Source of the DNA: a virus
Reading direction: 5' to 3' (one strand)
Length of the DNA stretch: 64,000 nucleotides
IMG/VR virus record: IMGVR_UViG_3300009610_000003
Span: 18,173 to 82,172 of that record
Position numbers and translations under genes: made by a program. The notes below the pieces were generated by a model, which saw only the letters and a program-made list of their open reading frames with translations, had not been told where the DNA came from and ran no database searches. Positions 9,201 to 19,300 of this stretch are shown piece by piece. Position 1 is the stretch's first letter; each line of letters opens with the position of its first letter.

Positions 9201-12200
9201 CCAAGGGGGCCTTGAGCCCGAGGTCGGTGGTCAGATTGGTGACATCCGCCTGCGCGTGGGTGTGTGAGACGTTCGCCTTGAGCGCACCGAGGGCGGTATC
9301 CGCCGCAGTCACGAAAGCCGTGGTCGCAAGCTGGGTGGTGCTGGTCAGGGCCGCCGCCGTGGGTGCGGCTGGGACACCCGTGAAGGTCGGGCTCGCTAGG
9401 TTCGCCTTCAGGTTGTCTGCCGTGGTGACGAACGCCGTGGTTGCAAGCTGGGTGGTGTTGTCACCCGCCGTCGCTGTAGGCGCGGCAGGCACGCCCGTGA
9501 ACGTTGGCCCGGCCAGATTGGCTTTCAGGTTGAGCGCGGTCTGCTGAGCAGTGGAAACCGGCTTGGCGGTGTCTGCCGTGTTGTCCACGTTCGCGAGGCC
9601 GACAGCCGTCTTGTCCAGCGTCTGCCAAGACTTGTCACCGCGCCAGTATTGCGCGGTCGTGCCGAGGGCAATCGACGGCTCGCCACCGGCCCCGAGCGGC
9701 CCCTGCGTGACACCGTTCGCGCGCACGAACAGGCCCGTTGTCGTCGTCCACATATCCCCGTTCACGGGGGTCGTCGGCGCGACACCATGCGGCAAGTTGA
9801 TACTCGCCAGCGAGGCCGTCCCCAGTTCCGTGGTGACCTTCCCGGTGAAAGTCGGGCTGGCAATGTTTGCCTTTAAGTTAAGCGCGGTCTGGGTGGCCGT
9901 GGAAACCGGCTTGGCCGCGTCGGTCGTGTTGTCCACGTTGGCAAGGCCGACAGCCGTCTTGTCCAACGCCACCCATGACTTGTCACCGCGCCAATACTGA
10001 GCCGTGGTGCCTGCGGCTATCAGGGGCTGCATCAGCGCGATGTTGGCCTGCACGAAGGCGGTCGTCGCAAGCTGGGTGGTGTTCGTCACCGTGGCTGCGG
10101 TCGGGGCCGCTGGCGTGCCCGTGAATGTCGGGCTTGCAAGCGGAGCTTTCAGGCCGAGGTCGGTGACGAGGTTCGTCACGTCAGCCTGTGCGTGGGTATG
10201 CGTGGCGTTCGCCTTCAACGCCATATTGGCCTGCACAAAGGCCGTGGTGGCGATCTGCGTATCGTTGTCGGCGGTCGCCGCCGTTGGCGCGGTCGGCGTG
10301 CCGGTCAGCGCGGGCGAGGCCAACGGGGCCTTGAGGCCGAGGTCAGTGACCAGATTGGTGACATCCGCCTGCGCATGGGTATGGGTCGTATTCGCCTTGA
10401 GCGCGTCACCCGCCACCACGAAAGCGGTCGTCGCAAGCTGCGTGGTGTTCGTGCCCGGCGTCGCGGTCGGCGCTGCCGGAACGCCCGTAAGGGTCGGCGA
10501 CGCCAAGGGCGCGGCCCCGGACACATCGCCAACGGCCAGCACGACAGCGCCCTGCCTGCCCGCGACCGAGGTCACTTGGTCGGTGTTGTCCACCTTGTCC
10601 CAAGTCACGCCGTTGGAGATTATCCAGTCGTTGATCGCCCAGTCGCTGATACCGTTGATCAGCGTCGAGCCCGCCACGGCAACCAGATAGTACCAGCCTG
10701 TCGCGCCAACTGCCGAGGGTATGGTCGGCGTGTTGGTCGCCGCGTTCCACGTGCCCTTGTAGATCACCGAGCCGATGACGGCGGCAGGCAACTGCGCCAT
10801 GGGCACCTTGCCGACGCTGTCGAGGCTGGCGTAGCCGTCATTCGCGCCCTTTTCGCTTTCCAACTGGTAGTTGGCCAGCGCACTGGTCACGAAAGCGGTC
10901 GTCGCCAACTGCGTCGTGCTGGTCAGCGCAGCCGCCGTAGGCGCGGCTGGGACGCCGGTAAACGTTGGGCTGGCCAGATTTGCCTTGAGCGCGTCGGCGG
11001 TCGTCACAAAGGCCGTGGTGGCGATCTGCGTCGTGGACGTGCCCGCCGTGGCGGTCGGCGCATCCGGGGTGCCAGTGAAGGTCGGGTCTGCCAGCGGTGC
11101 CTTCAGCGCGAGGTCGGCAACGAGGCTGGTGATATCGGCCTGCGCGTGGGTGTGCGTGGCATTCGCCTTCAGCGCCATGTTGGTCTGCACGAACGCGGTC
11201 GTCGCAAGCTGGGTGGTGTTCGTCGCCTGCGCTGCCGTAGGCGCTGCCGGGATGCCAGTGAAGGTCGGTGCGGCCAACGGGGCTTTCAGCGCGAGGTCGG
11301 CGACGAGGCTGGTGACATCGGCCTGCGCAATGGGCAGGGTCGGCGGGAAGGTCGCGGGCTTGCCCGTGATGCCAGCCCACGGGACGGCATCGGCGGCCAC
11401 CGCCGCATTCACCTTGCCATCGTCATCGCTGTCATAGACCGATGACAGCATGTCGCCGCCGCCCGCCGCCCCGACAGCGGCCTGTACGAAAGCGGTCGTG
11501 GCAAGCTGGGTCGTGTTGGTGCCCAACGTGGCCGTGGGCGCGGCTGGCACGCCCGTGAAGGTCGGCGCGGCCAGATTGGCCTTGAGGTTCAGGGCGGTCT
11601 GTGTGGCCGTGCTGACAGGCTTGGCGAGGTCGGTGGTGTTATCGACGCTGCCAAGGCCGACAGCGGCCTTGTCCAGTGTCTGCCAAGTCTTGGTGCCCTG
11701 CCAGTATTGCGCTGCCGTGCCCGCCGCTATCGCGGGCTCGCCGCCCACGCCGAGCGGCCCCACGCTCACGCCATTGGTGCGCAGGAACAGACCGGCGGTC
11801 GTCGTCCACACATCCCCGTTCACCGGGGCCGAAGGGGCCACGCCATGCGGGATGTTGATGCTGGCCAGCGCAGTCGTCCCCAACTCGGTCGTGACCTTGC
11901 CAGTGAACGTGGGCGAAGCGATATTTGCTTTGAGGTTGAGCGCTGTCTGCTGTGCTGTACTTACAGGCTTCGCAGTATCGGCAGTATTATCAACACTACC
12001 TAGACCGACAGACGCCTTGTCCAAGGTCTGCCACGTCTTGGTTCCCTGCCAATACTGCGCTGCCGTCCCGGCTGCGATGGTGGGTTCCTTGGTCGCTGCC
12101 GAGGTTGCGATGCCCCCGGTCACGAACGCCGTGGTCGCGATGGTGGTGTCGTTGTCGCCTGCCGTGGGTGTCGGCGCGGTCGGCGCACCTGTCAGGGCCG

Positions 12201-13962
12201 GGCTCGCGAGCGGGGCCTTGAGGCCGAGGTCGGTGACGAGGTTGGTCACATCCGCTTGCGCATGTGTATGGCTGACGTTGGCCTTCAACGCCCCGAGCGC
12301 GGTATCCGCAGCGGTCACAAACGCGGTCGTGGCCAACTGCGTGGTGCTGGTCAGGGCCGCCGCTGTAGGTGCTGCCGGAACACCTGTGAACGTGGGCGAG
12401 GCGAGTGGCGACTTCAGCGCGAGGTCGGTGACGAGGTTGGTCACGTCCGCCTGCGCGTGCGTGTGGGCCACGTTCGCCTTGAGCGCGCCGAGCGCCGTGT
12501 CGGCAGCGGTCACGAAAGCAGTTGTAGCCAACTGCGTGGTGCTGGTCAGGGCCGCCGCCGTGGGCGCTGCGGGCACGCCAGTAAAAGTTGGATTGGCCAA
12601 CGGTGCCTTGAGGCCGAGGTCGGTGACAAGGTTGGTCACGTCCGCCTGCGCGTGGGTGTGGCTGACGTTGGCCTTCAACGCCCCGAGGGCCGTGTCTGCG
12701 GCAGTGACGAAAGCAGTCGTGGCAAGTTGTGTCGTTGACGTAAGCGCCGCCGCCGTGGGGGCTGCGGGCGTGCCTGTGAAGGTCGGCGAAGCGAGCGGGG
12801 CCTTGAGGGCCATGTTCGCCTGCACGAAAGCCGTGGTGGCGATGTTGGTGGTGCTGTCGGCAGTCGCCGCCGTTGGCGCGGTCGGTGTCCCGGTCAGCGC
12901 TGGCGATGCAAGAGGGGCCTTGAGGTCGAGCGTCGCCTGCAAATTGACGATGGTGCTGATGGCCTGCACGCCGGTATGATTGGTGCGGGCCAGCAAATCC
13001 AGACTGTCCAGACCGTCCACCTTGTCGGCGTCCAGACCGCTCGCCGCGCCATCGACCGGCGCGAGCTTGGCCAGTATCGTCGCCCCGTCATCGGTCGCCC
13101 CGGCTGGCCCCTGCGGGCCTTGCAGGCCGGTATCGCCCTTGACGCCCTGTGGGCCTTGAACGCCCTGAATACCCTGCGGGCCGGTCGCCCCGGTGTCACC
13201 GGTATCGCCCTTGATGCCCTGCGTCCCGGCAGGCCCCTGCGGGCCGGGTAGGCCCTGCAAGCCCTGAATGCCCTGCGGCCCCTCCGGGCCGACGACATTG
13301 CCGCAATCGACCCAGCTATCGCCGTCCCAGACCCACAGACGGTCGGTATCGTCAGCGACCCAGCCGTCACCGGTCACATTGCCGGTCGGCGGCAGGCTCG
13401 CCGAGGTCGCCACCGAGCCCTTGAAATTGATGCCCACGCCCGCCGGGCCTTGCGCGCCGACAGGCCCGACAGGTCCCTGCGCGCCTTCCTGACCGGGCTC
13501 ACCCTGCAAGCCCGTGCTTCCGGGGGCACCGTCAGCGCCGGGGTAGCCCGGCTCGCCCTGCGGCCCCTCTGGCCCCTGCAAGCCTTGCGGGCCTGCCGGG
13601 CCGAGCGGCCCCTGCGGGCCGGTTATCTCGCCGCAATCGACCCATGACGAGCCGTCCCAGACCCATGTGTGGCCGGTGTCCTGCGTGATGTAGGCGTCGT
13701 TGATCGAAGGGCCGAGGGGCAGGTTGGCATAGGTCAGCACCGTGCCCTTGAAGATGATGCCCATGCCGACAGGGCCTTGCGGCCCCGTGGGGCCAAGCGG
13801 CCCCTGCGGCCCCTGCGGGCCTATCGGCCCGCCGAGTTCTTCGACTTCCACCATATGGATCGGCGGTGCGACGATTTCGATGACCGCCGGTCGGTCAACC
13901 GTCACGTCGATGTAGAACGCGACCGTTTCCTGCAACACGATGTCGGTGATGTCATCGGCCAT
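6292..13962 (-). CDS. giant tail fibre with collagen-like stalk and about 27 fibre repeats, 2,556 aa
   Basis: The N-terminus ([20 protein letters not shown]) leads into collagen-like Gly-X-Y runs ([17 protein letters not shown] and others), interrupted by two short modules ending in [10 protein letters not shown] and [10 protein letters not shown]. The rest is built from about 27 repeats of the form [18 protein letters not shown] followed by [10 protein letters not shown], many spaced by [17 protein letters not shown]. Variants with IPHGVAP and [13 protein letters not shown] recur. A domain with [17 protein letters not shown] and strand-rich sequence (coordinates about 7440-8200) looks like a right-handed beta-helix as in pectate-lyase-like fibre domains. 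The C-terminus repeats the [19 protein letters not shown] fibre-end pattern. This is a long trimeric side or tail fibre by analogy. At about 2,550 residues it is unusually long. Confidence 0.9.
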   Translation of the reverse strand: MADDITDIVLQETVAFYIDVTVDRPAVIEIVAPPIHMVEVEELGGPIGPQGPQGPLGPTGPQGPVGMGIIFKGTVLTYANLPLGPSINDAYITQDTGHTWVWDGSSWVDCGEITGPQGPLGPAGPQGLQGPEGPQGEPGYPGADGAPGSTGLQGEPGQEGAQGPVGPVGAQGPAGVGINFKGSVATSASLPPTGNVTGDGWVADDTDRLWVWDGDSWVDCGNVVGPEGPQGIQGLQGLPGPQGPAGTQGIKGDTGDTGATGPQGIQGVQGPQGVKGDTGLQGPQGPAGATDDGATILAKLAPVDGAASGLDADKVDGLDSLDLLARTNHTGVQAISTIVNLQATLDLKAPLASPALTGTPTAPTAATADSTTNIATTAFVQANMALKAPLASPTFTGTPAAPTAAALTSTTQLATTAFVTAADTALGALKANVSHTHAQADVTNLVTDLGLKAPLANPTFTGVPAAPTAAALTSTTQLATTAFVTAADTALGALKANVAHTHAQADVTNLVTDLALKSPLASPTFTGVPAAPTAAALTSTTQLATTAFVTAADTALGALKANVSHTHAQADVTNLVTDLGLKAPLASPALTGAPTAPTPTAGDNDTTIATTAFVTGGIATSAATKEPTIAAGTAAQYWQGTKTWQTLDKASVGLGSVDNTADTAKPVSTAQQTALNLKANIASPTFTGKVTTELGTTALASINIPHGVAPSAPVNGDVWTTTAGLFLRTNGVSVGPLGVGGEPAIAAGTAAQYWQGTKTWQTLDKAAVGLGSVDNTTDLAKPVSTATQTALNLKANLAAPTFTGVPAAPTATLGTNTTQLATTAFVQAAVGAAGGGDMLSSVYDSDDDGKVNAAVAADAVPWAGITGKPATFPPTLPIAQADVTSLVADLALKAPLAAPTFTGIPAAPTAAQATNTTQLATTAFVQTNMALKANATHTHAQADITSLVADLALKAPLADPTFTGTPDAPTATAGTSTTQIATTAFVTTADALKANLASPTFTGVPAAPTAAALTSTTQLATTAFVTSALANYQLESEKGANDGYASLDSVGKVPMAQLPAAVIGSVIYKGTWNAATNTPTIPSAVGATGWYYLVAVAGSTLINGISDWAINDWIISNGVTWDKVDNTDQVTSVAGRQGAVVLAVGDVSGAAPLASPTLTGVPAAPTATPGTNTTQLATTAFVVAGDALKANTTHTHAQADVTNLVTDLGLKAPLASPALTGTPTAPTAATADNDTQIATTAFVQANMALKANATHTHAQADVTNLVTDLGLKAPLASPTFTGTPAAPTAATVTNTTQLATTAFVQANIALMQPLIAAGTTAQYWRGDKSWVALDKTAVGLANVDNTTDAAKPVSTATQTALNLKANIASPTFTGKVTTELGTASLASINLPHGVAPTTPVNGDMWTTTTGLFVRANGVTQGPLGAGGEPSIALGTTAQYWRGDKSWQTLDKTAVGLANVDNTADTAKPVSTAQQTALNLKANLAGPTFTGVPAAPTATAGDNTTQLATTAFVTTADNLKANLASPTFTGVPAAPTAAALTSTTQLATTAFVTAADTALGALKANVSHTHAQADVTNLTTDLGLKAPLASPTFTGVPAAPTAAALTSTTQLATTAFVTTADALKANLASPTFTGTPAAPTPATADNTTTLATTAHVQANMALKVSDAASDSRFYFRRNAVWEDFFKYANPLTTRQYEWRTEIVAPPTTGQFRVNSATMASVTTAWLFKTDLSVLDTTLTMPEMITTGARVGIVNQDAPTTWHIFRVTAPLVDSTTYWTITLTLESSGGVAIANADRVNFIILPSDTTTKANLASPVFTGDPQAPTPATADNDTSIATTAFVKAQAYAPLASPTFTGVPAAPTAAALTNTTQLATTAFVTTADNLKANLASPTFTGVPAAPTAAARTSTTQLATTAFVTTTTREKLTAARTYYVRSDGLDTNTGLTNDAAGAFLTPQAAWNTLSLIDGNGFAVTISIQSLFTTSISTAEDKLVGVTTVSINGVSNATSGLSQVLVTGTTTRIALNNLTLGIGTVLNALVASGVGVEVTVGAGMAFNHTGASASIQATLGGRITVTADITLMTAGCSYILYASLDGYIYISDTAWIIVCPVRPDTFSNVVIAVAFAYAIQGGTIYTADAGIAVTTGPITGPRYSVLTGGKIFGLSALSATTFPGDVAGTVDTLDDSIYGDGVPTAVTAAPGTSTTQIATTAFVTTADNLKANLASPTFTGVPAAPTAAALTNTTQLATTAFVTTADNLKANIASPTFTGKVTTELGTAALASLNIPHGVAPTSPVNGDLWTTTAGLYARINAVTVGPLGAVVSDPLKANLASPVFTGDPQAPTPATADNDTSIATTAYVKAQLYATLADPVFTGTPDAPTAAPGTNTTQLATTAFVAASFAPLASPTFTGVPAAPTAAALTSTTQLATTAFVTTADNLKANLASPTFTGTVTVAALTATGKVTTVLSATGAAGIVLPHGVAPSAPVNGDLWTTTAGLYARINAVTKGPFMDKATADVSDTAPSSPVNGQMWFNSANGNFYIYYMDGTSNQWVQINTVGT
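6560..12940 (-). repeat. tandem fibre repeats within the giant fibre gene
   Basis: About 27 copies of a 30-45 codon unit (core [12 protein letters not shown], then QLATTAFV) recur on the minus strand. Units are near-identical at DNA level in places, so the region is prone to recombination and assembly collapse. It also produces long antisense frames on the plus strand that are artefacts. Confidence 0.9.
13060..13850 (-). repeat. collagen-like Gly-X-Y repeats at the giant fibre N-terminus
   Basis: Successive GPQGP, GPAGP, GEPG and GDTGDTG triplets are encoded in three runs separated by two WDG-containing modules. Collagen-like stalks trimerise phage fibres. The DNA is a low-complexity GGN-rich stretch. 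Confidence 0.9.
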
Positions 13963-13966
13963 CGGT

Positions 13967-14398
13967 TCAGCCCTTCTTGCGCGCCGCCCTTGGGAACTTC
14001 AGCGTTTTCCCCTGCTGCATCGCGATGGTGGTCGGCTGGGCCATCAGCGCACCCGCCGCGACGCTGTCGGTCACGTCTGCCGTGACTTCCACCGTGCCCA
14101 TCAGGATGGTGTTCACCGAGCCCGAGGGGTAGGTCAGTTGCAAATCCCAGATGTGCGGGGCTATCTCAAGCGCCTGACACTGGGTCGAACTGAGCGACAT
14201 CGCGATGATGTTGGGCAGCACGACTTCGGTGACGAACGTCACGATGACCGCACCGCCCGGCTCAAACCGGATTTCGGCCTTCGGCACCACGCCCGTGAGG
14301 TCGAGCGGGGCGGTCTTGCCCTCGTCAAGCCACAGCTTGAACTGCCACGAATAGCTGTCGCCGTGGTACAGCTTGAGCCCATATTCGCTTGGCATCAT
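13967..14398 (-). CDS. small baseplate/fibre-attachment-like protein, 143 aa
   Basis: Contains [20 protein letters not shown] and [15 protein letters not shown], a pattern of immunoglobulin-like baseplate or fibre-attachment proteins, then strand-rich sequence and a basic tail (PRAARKKG). It lies between portal (ATGA overlap) and the giant fibre (4-bp gap), so it probably joins the fibre to the virion. The exact family is not certain. Confidence 0.55.
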   Translation of the reverse strand: MMPSEYGLKLYHGDSYSWQFKLWLDEGKTAPLDLTGVVPKAEIRFEPGGAVIVTFVTEVVLPNIIAMSLSSTQCQALEIAPHIWDLQLTYPSGSVNTILMGTVEVTADVTDSVAAGALMAQPTTIAMQQGKTLKFPRAARKKG

Positions 14399-16020
14399 GA
14401 CACGGGTTCCTCAAGCTCTTCCGGCGCGAACAATTCCGCCAGTTCTTCGGGGCTGATCGGGCCATATTCGTCGTCGCCCGTGCCGACGCTGAGGTCGGGG
14501 GTGGCCTCGCCGCCTAGAGGCTGTTCGCCAATCCCCAACTCTCCCATTCCCATGCCGGTGGGCATGGATGCCGCTTCCTCTTCCGCAACGAGTTCCTGTT
14601 CCTCCTCAGCCGTGCGCTCTTCAGACGCGATGCGACCCCGCTGAAGGTTGGCATAAAGCGTTTCATAGGAAATCACCTTGTTCATCCACAACTCGGTCAA
14701 CTTGTTCGCCTCGTCGGGCGTCATGTCCGTGTCGAGGAAATTCAGGTTGGGCTTGACGATCACCTCGTCGGGGTCTTGCCCGACTAGCTCAGCGCAGTAG
14801 CGCAGCACCTGCTCAAGCGCGGCAGCGCTCGTCTGCGCCACGCTCACCAGCGTGGCCGAGCCCGCCCGCGCGCGGATGCGCAGCGCCTCGCCGCTCTCTG
14901 CCGCCTTCTTGTCGCCCACCGCGAACATGCGCGAGCCCGCCTCTGCGGCCCGGCTGCGCTCGTCTTCAATGGCTGTCTTGTGCGCTTCGATACCCGAGCC
15001 CGAGGGGCCAACATACTTGGCGTCGCCCCCTTCGGGTATCGACACGCCGACGCCCGCGCCCACGTAGGTGGGCATGTCATCGGGGTCGAGCCCGATATAG
15101 AACAGGGTTTCCTGCCCGCTCATGAAAAGCTGGTGGCGGTAGTCGGCGTCCAGCCGGTAGATGGCATACGCCGAGCGCGTCACGCCTATCAGCGGGATTT
15201 GATCGGGCTCAAGGCTCAGGTCACGTGAGCCCGCCACGACCAGCGGTACTTCCTCAAGCGGCTTGCCACCTCGCATCTGCGGCACCACCACCGAGGTGGC
15301 GACGCCTTCTTGCACGTCAATCGTGGGGTCTTCGGTGGGGTCCTTTTCCTCATCGCTGCTCAGGGAATGTCCATCTTCGTCAAGCACTTCGACCTGATAC
15401 ACATCATCGACCAGTTCCAGCACGCGGTAACGCTTCTTGGCGTCCCACGTGAAACCCGAACGCACCCGGTAGTCTTCTTCCAGCACGAAGAAGTTGCGGC
15501 TCTCGGACCAGTTGATGAGGCTTTCCGCCTTGTAGACGGCCACCCATGGCAGGTCGCCGCCCTCTGGCGGCAGGTCAGCCAGCAGCGCCACCCTGCCAAC
15601 CGTCAAAATCTCTTCGGTGATGCGCTTGTGCAGCGCCTCAAGCGTCAGGCCATCGGGGGTCGCCGTCTCCCACATCCCCTCAAGCGGGCTGTCTTCGTCC
15701 AGCCCTTCGATCTGCGCCTCGCCGTGGTGGATGATGCCGAGCATCCCCTGAATGGTCGGGGCCATCAGGTCGGGGAACTGCGCCCGCATCTTGTACGCCT
15801 CGTACATGGCCAGCGGCTCAGCCGAGCCGTTGAACCCCGAGGGCATGGGCAGGTACTTGACGTTCTTGGCCTTGACCGTGGTCGCGCCGTCCACGGCGTC
15901 CCGGCATTCCTCGTAGTCGGGGACGATGATGCCGAGGTCGGGGTGCCGCTCTTTCACATCGCCGATGCGGGTCGTGCCCTCCTCCTGCGCCGCTGGCTTG
16001 AGCTTGACCACCTTGGCCAT
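14395..16020 (-). CDS. portal protein, DUF4055 type, 541 aa
   Basis: Forms the dodecameric DNA gate at the capsid vertex. The sequence has the DUF4055 hallmarks: an N-terminal helical region (YEECRDAVDGATTVKAKNVK, PMPSGFNG), APTIQGMLGIIHHGEAQI, EILTVGRVALLADLP, AVYKAESLINWSES, and a C-terminal stem-like part with YRHQLFMSGQETLFYIG, EALRIRARAGSATLVSVAQT and NFLDTDMTPDEANKL. The C-terminus is acidic and Gly/Met-rich. It overlaps the terminase stop by TGATG, the usual TerL-portal order. Confidence 0.88.
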   Translation of the reverse strand: MAKVVKLKPAAQEEGTTRIGDVKERHPDLGIIVPDYEECRDAVDGATTVKAKNVKYLPMPSGFNGSAEPLAMYEAYKMRAQFPDLMAPTIQGMLGIIHHGEAQIEGLDEDSPLEGMWETATPDGLTLEALHKRITEEILTVGRVALLADLPPEGGDLPWVAVYKAESLINWSESRNFFVLEEDYRVRSGFTWDAKKRYRVLELVDDVYQVEVLDEDGHSLSSDEEKDPTEDPTIDVQEGVATSVVVPQMRGGKPLEEVPLVVAGSRDLSLEPDQIPLIGVTRSAYAIYRLDADYRHQLFMSGQETLFYIGLDPDDMPTYVGAGVGVSIPEGGDAKYVGPSGSGIEAHKTAIEDERSRAAEAGSRMFAVGDKKAAESGEALRIRARAGSATLVSVAQTSAAALEQVLRYCAELVGQDPDEVIVKPNLNFLDTDMTPDEANKLTELWMNKVISYETLYANLQRGRIASEERTAEEEQELVAEEEAASMPTGMGMGELGIGEQPLGGEATPDLSVGTGDDEYGPISPEELAELFAPEELEEPVS

Positions 16021-17441
16021 CAGTGATGCCCTCCCCTGATCGGGACGACACCGCCCCTTGCCGATTTGCCGAACACAAGGTCGGTGATGGCCCAGACCAT
16101 GGCGTCGAGCCTGTCCGGGGAACCCGCGCCCTCGTAGCCGCGCTGGGTCATGTAGATCATCTGGTCTTCCAGCTTGGCCATGCTGCCCACGTGGCGCACC
16201 CTGCCCTGCTCGTAGAGCGCCGCCACGGGCTCTGCCCTGACCGCCTTGCCCCGAGAGGCATGGACGGGCCTGTAGGGCACGCGCTTGTCGATTGTACGGA
16301 TGGTGTGTTCGACCATGGCACCGCCGAAATTGGCCTCGCCGACGATCATGTCGGCGTCGTGCCTGCGGTAGGTGTCAACCACCCGCCGCGCCCACCCTTC
16401 GGGGCCGAGATTGATCGTGGCGTCGTCAAGCACATAGATCATGCCATCGTCGCCAAGCCCCGCGCAGACGATGCCTACATCGTCACCTACCTCAAATTCG
16501 TGGTCGCCGCCACGCGCTTCCTTGCGGCGCATGTCGATTTCGCCGTGCGTGCCTGACGGGTCAACGCCCACCACCACCCGGCGCATGTCGGGCAGGCCCT
16601 CGCTCTTGGTCATGCCCGCGCCCTTCGGGTTCGACGCCGAGCGCATCTCAAGCATCCTGCGCGTCCACATCGCGCCCGGCACATCGTCAAGCACTTCGGC
16701 GTGCAGTTCCTGCCGCCCGAGCCTTGTGCCTTCGTACTTCTCCTTCATCTTGGCCAAGAACTTGGCCGAGAGATTGTGATAATTGTCGTATGTGCTGCCG
16801 CGCGTTACGAAGGTGTCTTTATTTTCAAGTAGTTCCCTGACAACTGGAATTGGACGCGGGGTTGTAGTGACCAACTGCCGGGGGTTATCGCCGACGCGCA
16901 GACCGAACTGTAGCATGTCCCAAGTTTCTTGCGCGTACTGCCACTTGGCAAGCTCATCTGACCAAGCGGCCTCATGCTCAGGCCCTCTAAGTTGCTCTGG
17001 GTCATCTGCGGAATAGGTGTGTGCGACTGCGCCATTGGGCCATTCCAGCTTGCGTAGGGAGGGTTTGTAGACCGGGCGGAATTCAGGGGGGTGGCACTTC
17101 AGGATGCCGCCTTGGCTCTGCACCATGACATCACGGGCGTCGGCGGCTGTCTCGGCGACGAGGGCCATGTGCCTGACGCGCCCGCCCGTCAGCGGCGAGC
17201 TACCGCACATCATCGACCGCACCCATTCCGAGCCCATGCGGGTCTTGCCAAAGCCCCGGCCTGCCATGGCCAGCCACACCGACCAGTTGCCGGGGGGTTC
17301 CTGTTGATTGGGTCGGCCCCAGAATTCCCAGTCGTACTCAAGGACGTGTGTCATCTCAGGCGTCAGGCCGAGATAGAACACTTCCTGCTCATGTGGGGGT
17401 CGTTTCGACAGCACCGAGGCCATCGCGACATTGGCATTCAT
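16020..17441 (-). CDS. terL: terminase large subunit, 473 aa
   Basis: Packaging motor ATPase-nuclease. Visible motifs are Walker A AGRGFGKTR, a Walker-B-like HMALVAETAADARDVM with SDELAKW, coupling segment TTTPRP, and the nuclease acidic residues VVVGVDPSG, VGEANFGGAM and DRLDAMVWA. The frame is open up to 17564, but the start is placed at ATG 17441 because GGGGGAAG lies 6 bases upstream and the extra N-terminus (MLRLASASHF) has no family support. A 12-bp perfect hairpin sits just upstream of this ribosome site. The small subunit is not adjacent: it lies about 2.6 kb away, past an opposing gene block. Confidence 0.93.
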   Translation of the reverse strand: MNANVAMASVLSKRPPHEQEVFYLGLTPEMTHVLEYDWEFWGRPNQQEPPGNWSVWLAMAGRGFGKTRMGSEWVRSMMCGSSPLTGGRVRHMALVAETAADARDVMVQSQGGILKCHPPEFRPVYKPSLRKLEWPNGAVAHTYSADDPEQLRGPEHEAAWSDELAKWQYAQETWDMLQFGLRVGDNPRQLVTTTPRPIPVVRELLENKDTFVTRGSTYDNYHNLSAKFLAKMKEKYEGTRLGRQELHAEVLDDVPGAMWTRRMLEMRSASNPKGAGMTKSEGLPDMRRVVVGVDPSGTHGEIDMRRKEARGGDHEFEVGDDVGIVCAGLGDDGMIYVLDDATINLGPEGWARRVVDTYRRHDADMIVGEANFGGAMVEHTIRTIDKRVPYRPVHASRGKAVRAEPVAALYEQGRVRHVGSMAKLEDQMIYMTQRGYEGAGSPDRLDAMVWAITDLVFGKSARGGVVPIRGGHH

Positions 17442-17459
17442 GCACTTCCCCCAAATAAT

Positions 17460-17495
17460 GGCCCGCCCCGGCTTGGAACCGTACCGGGGCGGGCC
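17460..17495 (-). promoter_or_regulatory. perfect 12-bp hairpin in the terL leader
   Basis: GGCCCGCCCCGG, a 12-nt loop, then CCGGGGCGGGCC. On the minus strand the hairpin is followed by ATTATTT and then the terL ribosome site, ending 18 bases before the start. It could be an attenuator, terminator or mRNA-stabilising structure; sequence alone does not decide. Confidence 0.6.
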
Positions 17496-17599
17496 TGACG
17501 AAACGCGCCACATGGGCGGTGGGGCTATGGGGATGAAATGCGACGCGCTCGCTAAGCGAAGCAAGGTACATTCCCCGAGGGGTCAAGGCAACCTTGGGC

Positions 17600-17628
17600 T
17601 TGGCCGAAATGAAAAAGGATCGTACCTT
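17600..17628 (+). promoter_or_regulatory. AAAAAGGATCG-type promoter ahead of the 17.7-19.1 kb gene block
   Basis: TTGGCC, 17-bp spacer ending GAAAAAGGATCG, TACCTT. The same -35/spacer/-10 arrangement recurs at other operon heads in this window. The first gene starts about 35 bases downstream. Confidence 0.6.
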
Positions 17629-17663
17629 TCGAGGCTTAAAAACCGCGACGAGGAACCCCCGAA

Positions 17664-17855
17664 ATGATCACCATGGACAACGAAGAAATCTTCGACGCCA
17701 TCATCGCCAAGCTGAACGAGGCGCAGGCCATCCTCACCAAGGAACTGCCCATGCCCGACATGGATGTCGCCGAGTGGAACGCCACGCCCATTGGTCGCGC
17801 CGTCAGCCGTATCGGCGATGTCTTGGAACTGATGCAGGAACTGGAACTGGAATGA
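17664..17855 (+). CDS. small acidic protein, 63 aa, unknown
   Basis: Not recognised. Highly acidic and helical (EEIFDAIIAKLNEAQAIL; GDVLELMQELELE). First gene of a six-gene plus-strand cassette lying between terL and terS, behind an AAAAAGGATCG-type promoter and an AGGAACCCCC ribosome site. An in-frame ATG at 17673 is an alternative start. Its stop overlaps the next start by ATGA. Confidence 0.65.
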   Translation: MITMDNEEIFDAIIAKLNEAQAILTKELPMPDMDVAEWNATPIGRAVSRIGDVLELMQELELE

Positions 17856-18067
17856 AGGTCACCCGCAAATCGCAGATCACCGGCAAGGCCGCCAGCATGG
17901 AACTGCCTATCACCATGGCCCAGTGGGCGGAATGGATGTCATCGCGGCGCACGCGCCTGATACAGGACATCTTCCCCCAGCTAACCAACGAGCAGCGCGA
18001 ATTCCTCAAGACCGGCATCACGCCCGAGGAATGGGACAAGCACATCAGGAAGGACGACAACGAATGA
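17852..18067 (+). CDS. small basic/helical protein, 71 aa, unknown
   Basis: Start at ATG 17852 is fixed by ATGA overlap with the preceding gene; the frame is open further upstream but that part shadows the previous gene. Sequence is helical with a central RRTRLIQDIFPQL and a charged tail (HIRKDDNE). No family recognised. It overlaps the next gene by ATGA, so it is part of the same coupled cassette. Confidence 0.6.
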   Translation: MKVTRKSQITGKAASMELPITMAQWAEWMSSRRTRLIQDIFPQLTNEQREFLKTGITPEEWDKHIRKDDNE

Positions 18068-18270
18068 CCTACATCGTCAGATGCCCGAACGGGCAGCGCT
18101 GGAAGGTGCGGGACGCCCGCTCACTGGATGCTGCGCTTGACCAGATCGCCCTTGCCCGTGTCACTGGCAGCATCGGGGGCAAGACCACCTGCAATGGCAC
18201 CCTGCTCGCGGACGTGGTTCAGATCAACTCGGATGGTAGCGAGCGCCAGCCCTACTCGCAGGTGTACTGA
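18064..18270 (+). CDS. small protein, 68 aa, unknown
   Basis: MTYIVRCPNGQRWKVRDARS opens a compact alpha/beta protein with TCNGTLLADVVQINSDG. No family recognised. Coupled to both neighbours: ATGA upstream, and its final base is the first base of the next ATG (TGATG). Confidence 0.6.
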   Translation: MTYIVRCPNGQRWKVRDARSLDAALDQIALARVTGSIGGKTTCNGTLLADVVQINSDGSERQPYSQVY

Positions 18271-18533
18271 TGAGCAAGCAACTGGGCGACGCGCCCATCG
18301 ACCCCGAGCTACACAAGCTGATGAATGCACTGGCGCACGGCATTGACGAACTGCTGAACGGCAAGCCGCCCACCACCAAAACGAACGGCTTCATCTTGAT
18401 GGTGTTCCCGTTCGAAGGGCACGAAGGCCGCTGCAACTACATCAGCAACGCCCACCGCGAGGACGTGGTGACCATGCTCAAGGAACAGGTCGCCCGCTTC
18501 GAAGGCCAAGCCGAGGTGAGGGGAAACGCATGA
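18270..18533 (+). CDS. small protein, 87 aa, unknown
   Basis: Sequence: helical N-terminus (DPELHKLMNALAHGIDELLN), strand NGFILMVFPFEG, then CNYISNAHREDVVTMLKEQV. This arrangement, with NYISNA near a terminal helix, is shared by small phage proteins of unknown role. Coupled within the cassette by TGATG and ATGA overlaps. Confidence 0.6.
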   Translation: MSKQLGDAPIDPELHKLMNALAHGIDELLNGKPPTTKTNGFILMVFPFEGHEGRCNYISNAHREDVVTMLKEQVARFEGQAEVRGNA

Positions 18534-18718
18534 CCAGCTACTACCTCACGCCCGAGGCCGAGGCCCTACGCACCGAGGCGCTGGTGAAGCGTATCGCGTC
18601 CGAGCCGCACCCCTTCCGGGAAGACAGCGACTTCTGGAAGCTGCCTGCCAAGCTCAAGTTCCGCGTCGCCGAGGTCGCTTACCCGATCAAATACGCGGAC
18701 GCCCGCGTTATTATCTAA
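18530..18718 (+). CDS. small protein, 62 aa, unknown
   Basis: MTSYYLTPEAEALRTEALVK followed by FWKLPAKLKFRVAEVAYP. Unrecognised, helical, and the fifth member of the coupled cassette (ATGA with the previous gene). After it coupling stops: a 129-bp gap follows. Confidence 0.6.
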   Translation: MTSYYLTPEAEALRTEALVKRIASEPHPFREDSDFWKLPAKLKFRVAEVAYPIKYADARVII

Positions 18719-18847
18719 CCCACTGATTTTACAGGGAAAGTGTCAATTTATGAGACCGGCGTTCTTGGTTCAGGTTCGTAATAGACGTTGCATCCCACGG
18801 GGGTTCCTCTTGGTCGTGCACCACAGATATTGTCGATGAGGCGTTAA
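18719..18847. other. non-coding spacer inside the 17.7-19.1 kb cassette
   Basis: No convincing gene or tRNA. It holds an AT-richer start and CCCACGGGGG. It probably carries the ribosome site or a local promoter for the 83-aa gene, but no clear -35/-10 pair is visible. Confidence 0.3.
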
Positions 18848-19099
18848 ATGAACACCAGCCTCGTCATCTACCGGATGCCAGACACCATCGGCGAGCGCTG
18901 CTCGCTGGCCTGCCACGTGCTGTCGGTGAACGGCACCTTCATCAAGGAAACCCACAGCTACGGCGAGCAGCCGCCTGCCGACCTGCTCGCCATGGCGAGC
19001 AACCTGTCTCACGCCCTGATGGTGCCGATTGAGTTACGGGACACGCGCCCCAAGCCGTCGCCGCGCATCGTCGGGGCAGGGCTCAGGCTGGTGGTGTGA
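18848..19099 (+). CDS. small protein, 83 aa, unknown
   Basis: MNTSLVIYRMPDTIGERCSL, LSVNGTFIKETHSYGEQP, basic tail RPKPSPRIVGAGLRLVV. No family recognised. Last gene of the plus cassette between terL and terS; a strong terminator begins 6 bases after its stop. Confidence 0.6.
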   Translation: MNTSLVIYRMPDTIGERCSLACHVLSVNGTFIKETHSYGEQPPADLLAMASNLSHALMVPIELRDTRPKPSPRIVGAGLRLVV

Positions 19100-19104
19100 T
19101 CGGT

Positions 19105-19137
19105 GCGGGCAGGGCTGTTGCGACCCTGCCCGCTTTT
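19105..19137 (+). terminator. rho-independent terminator of the plus cassette
   Basis: GCGGGCAGGG, 9-nt loop, CCCTGCCCGC, then TTTT: a perfect 10-bp stem with a short U tract directly after the stop of the 83-aa gene. Confidence 0.85.
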
Positions 19138-19272
19138 CCACCCGGCGAACCAGAAGAGCATCCGAAAACCGGGCGAAATAGAACCGGGGCGGGGGAGGGG
19201 GAAAGGATGACGCCCCCTGCCCCGCACCCGGCTACATTCCCGGCCCCACTGACGAGTGCCGCCGGGAAGACG

Positions 19273-19299
19273 AGGTTTCGCCACGTGGCGAAACCGAAG
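19273..19299. repeat. palindromic element, copy 1 (core GGTTTCGCCAC/GTGGCGAAACC)
   Basis: A perfect 22-bp palindrome within a 27-bp sequence that recurs exactly, inverted, at 45668-45694. Here it is non-coding, starting just past the stop of the 95-aa gene, where it can fold as a hairpin at the end of the terS operon. At the other copy it lies in frame inside a gene. Confidence 0.85.
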
Positions 19300-19300
19300 C

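Noticed and set aside
11450-12979. Long plus-strand open frame (509 codons) rich in Ala and Val
   Set aside because: It is the antisense of the fibre repeats; composition and repetition mirror the repeats on the minus strand.
18719-18847. Possible tRNA in the spacer of the 17.7-19.1 kb cassette
   Set aside because: No cloverleaf can be drawn: acceptor and T-loop sequences do not pair.
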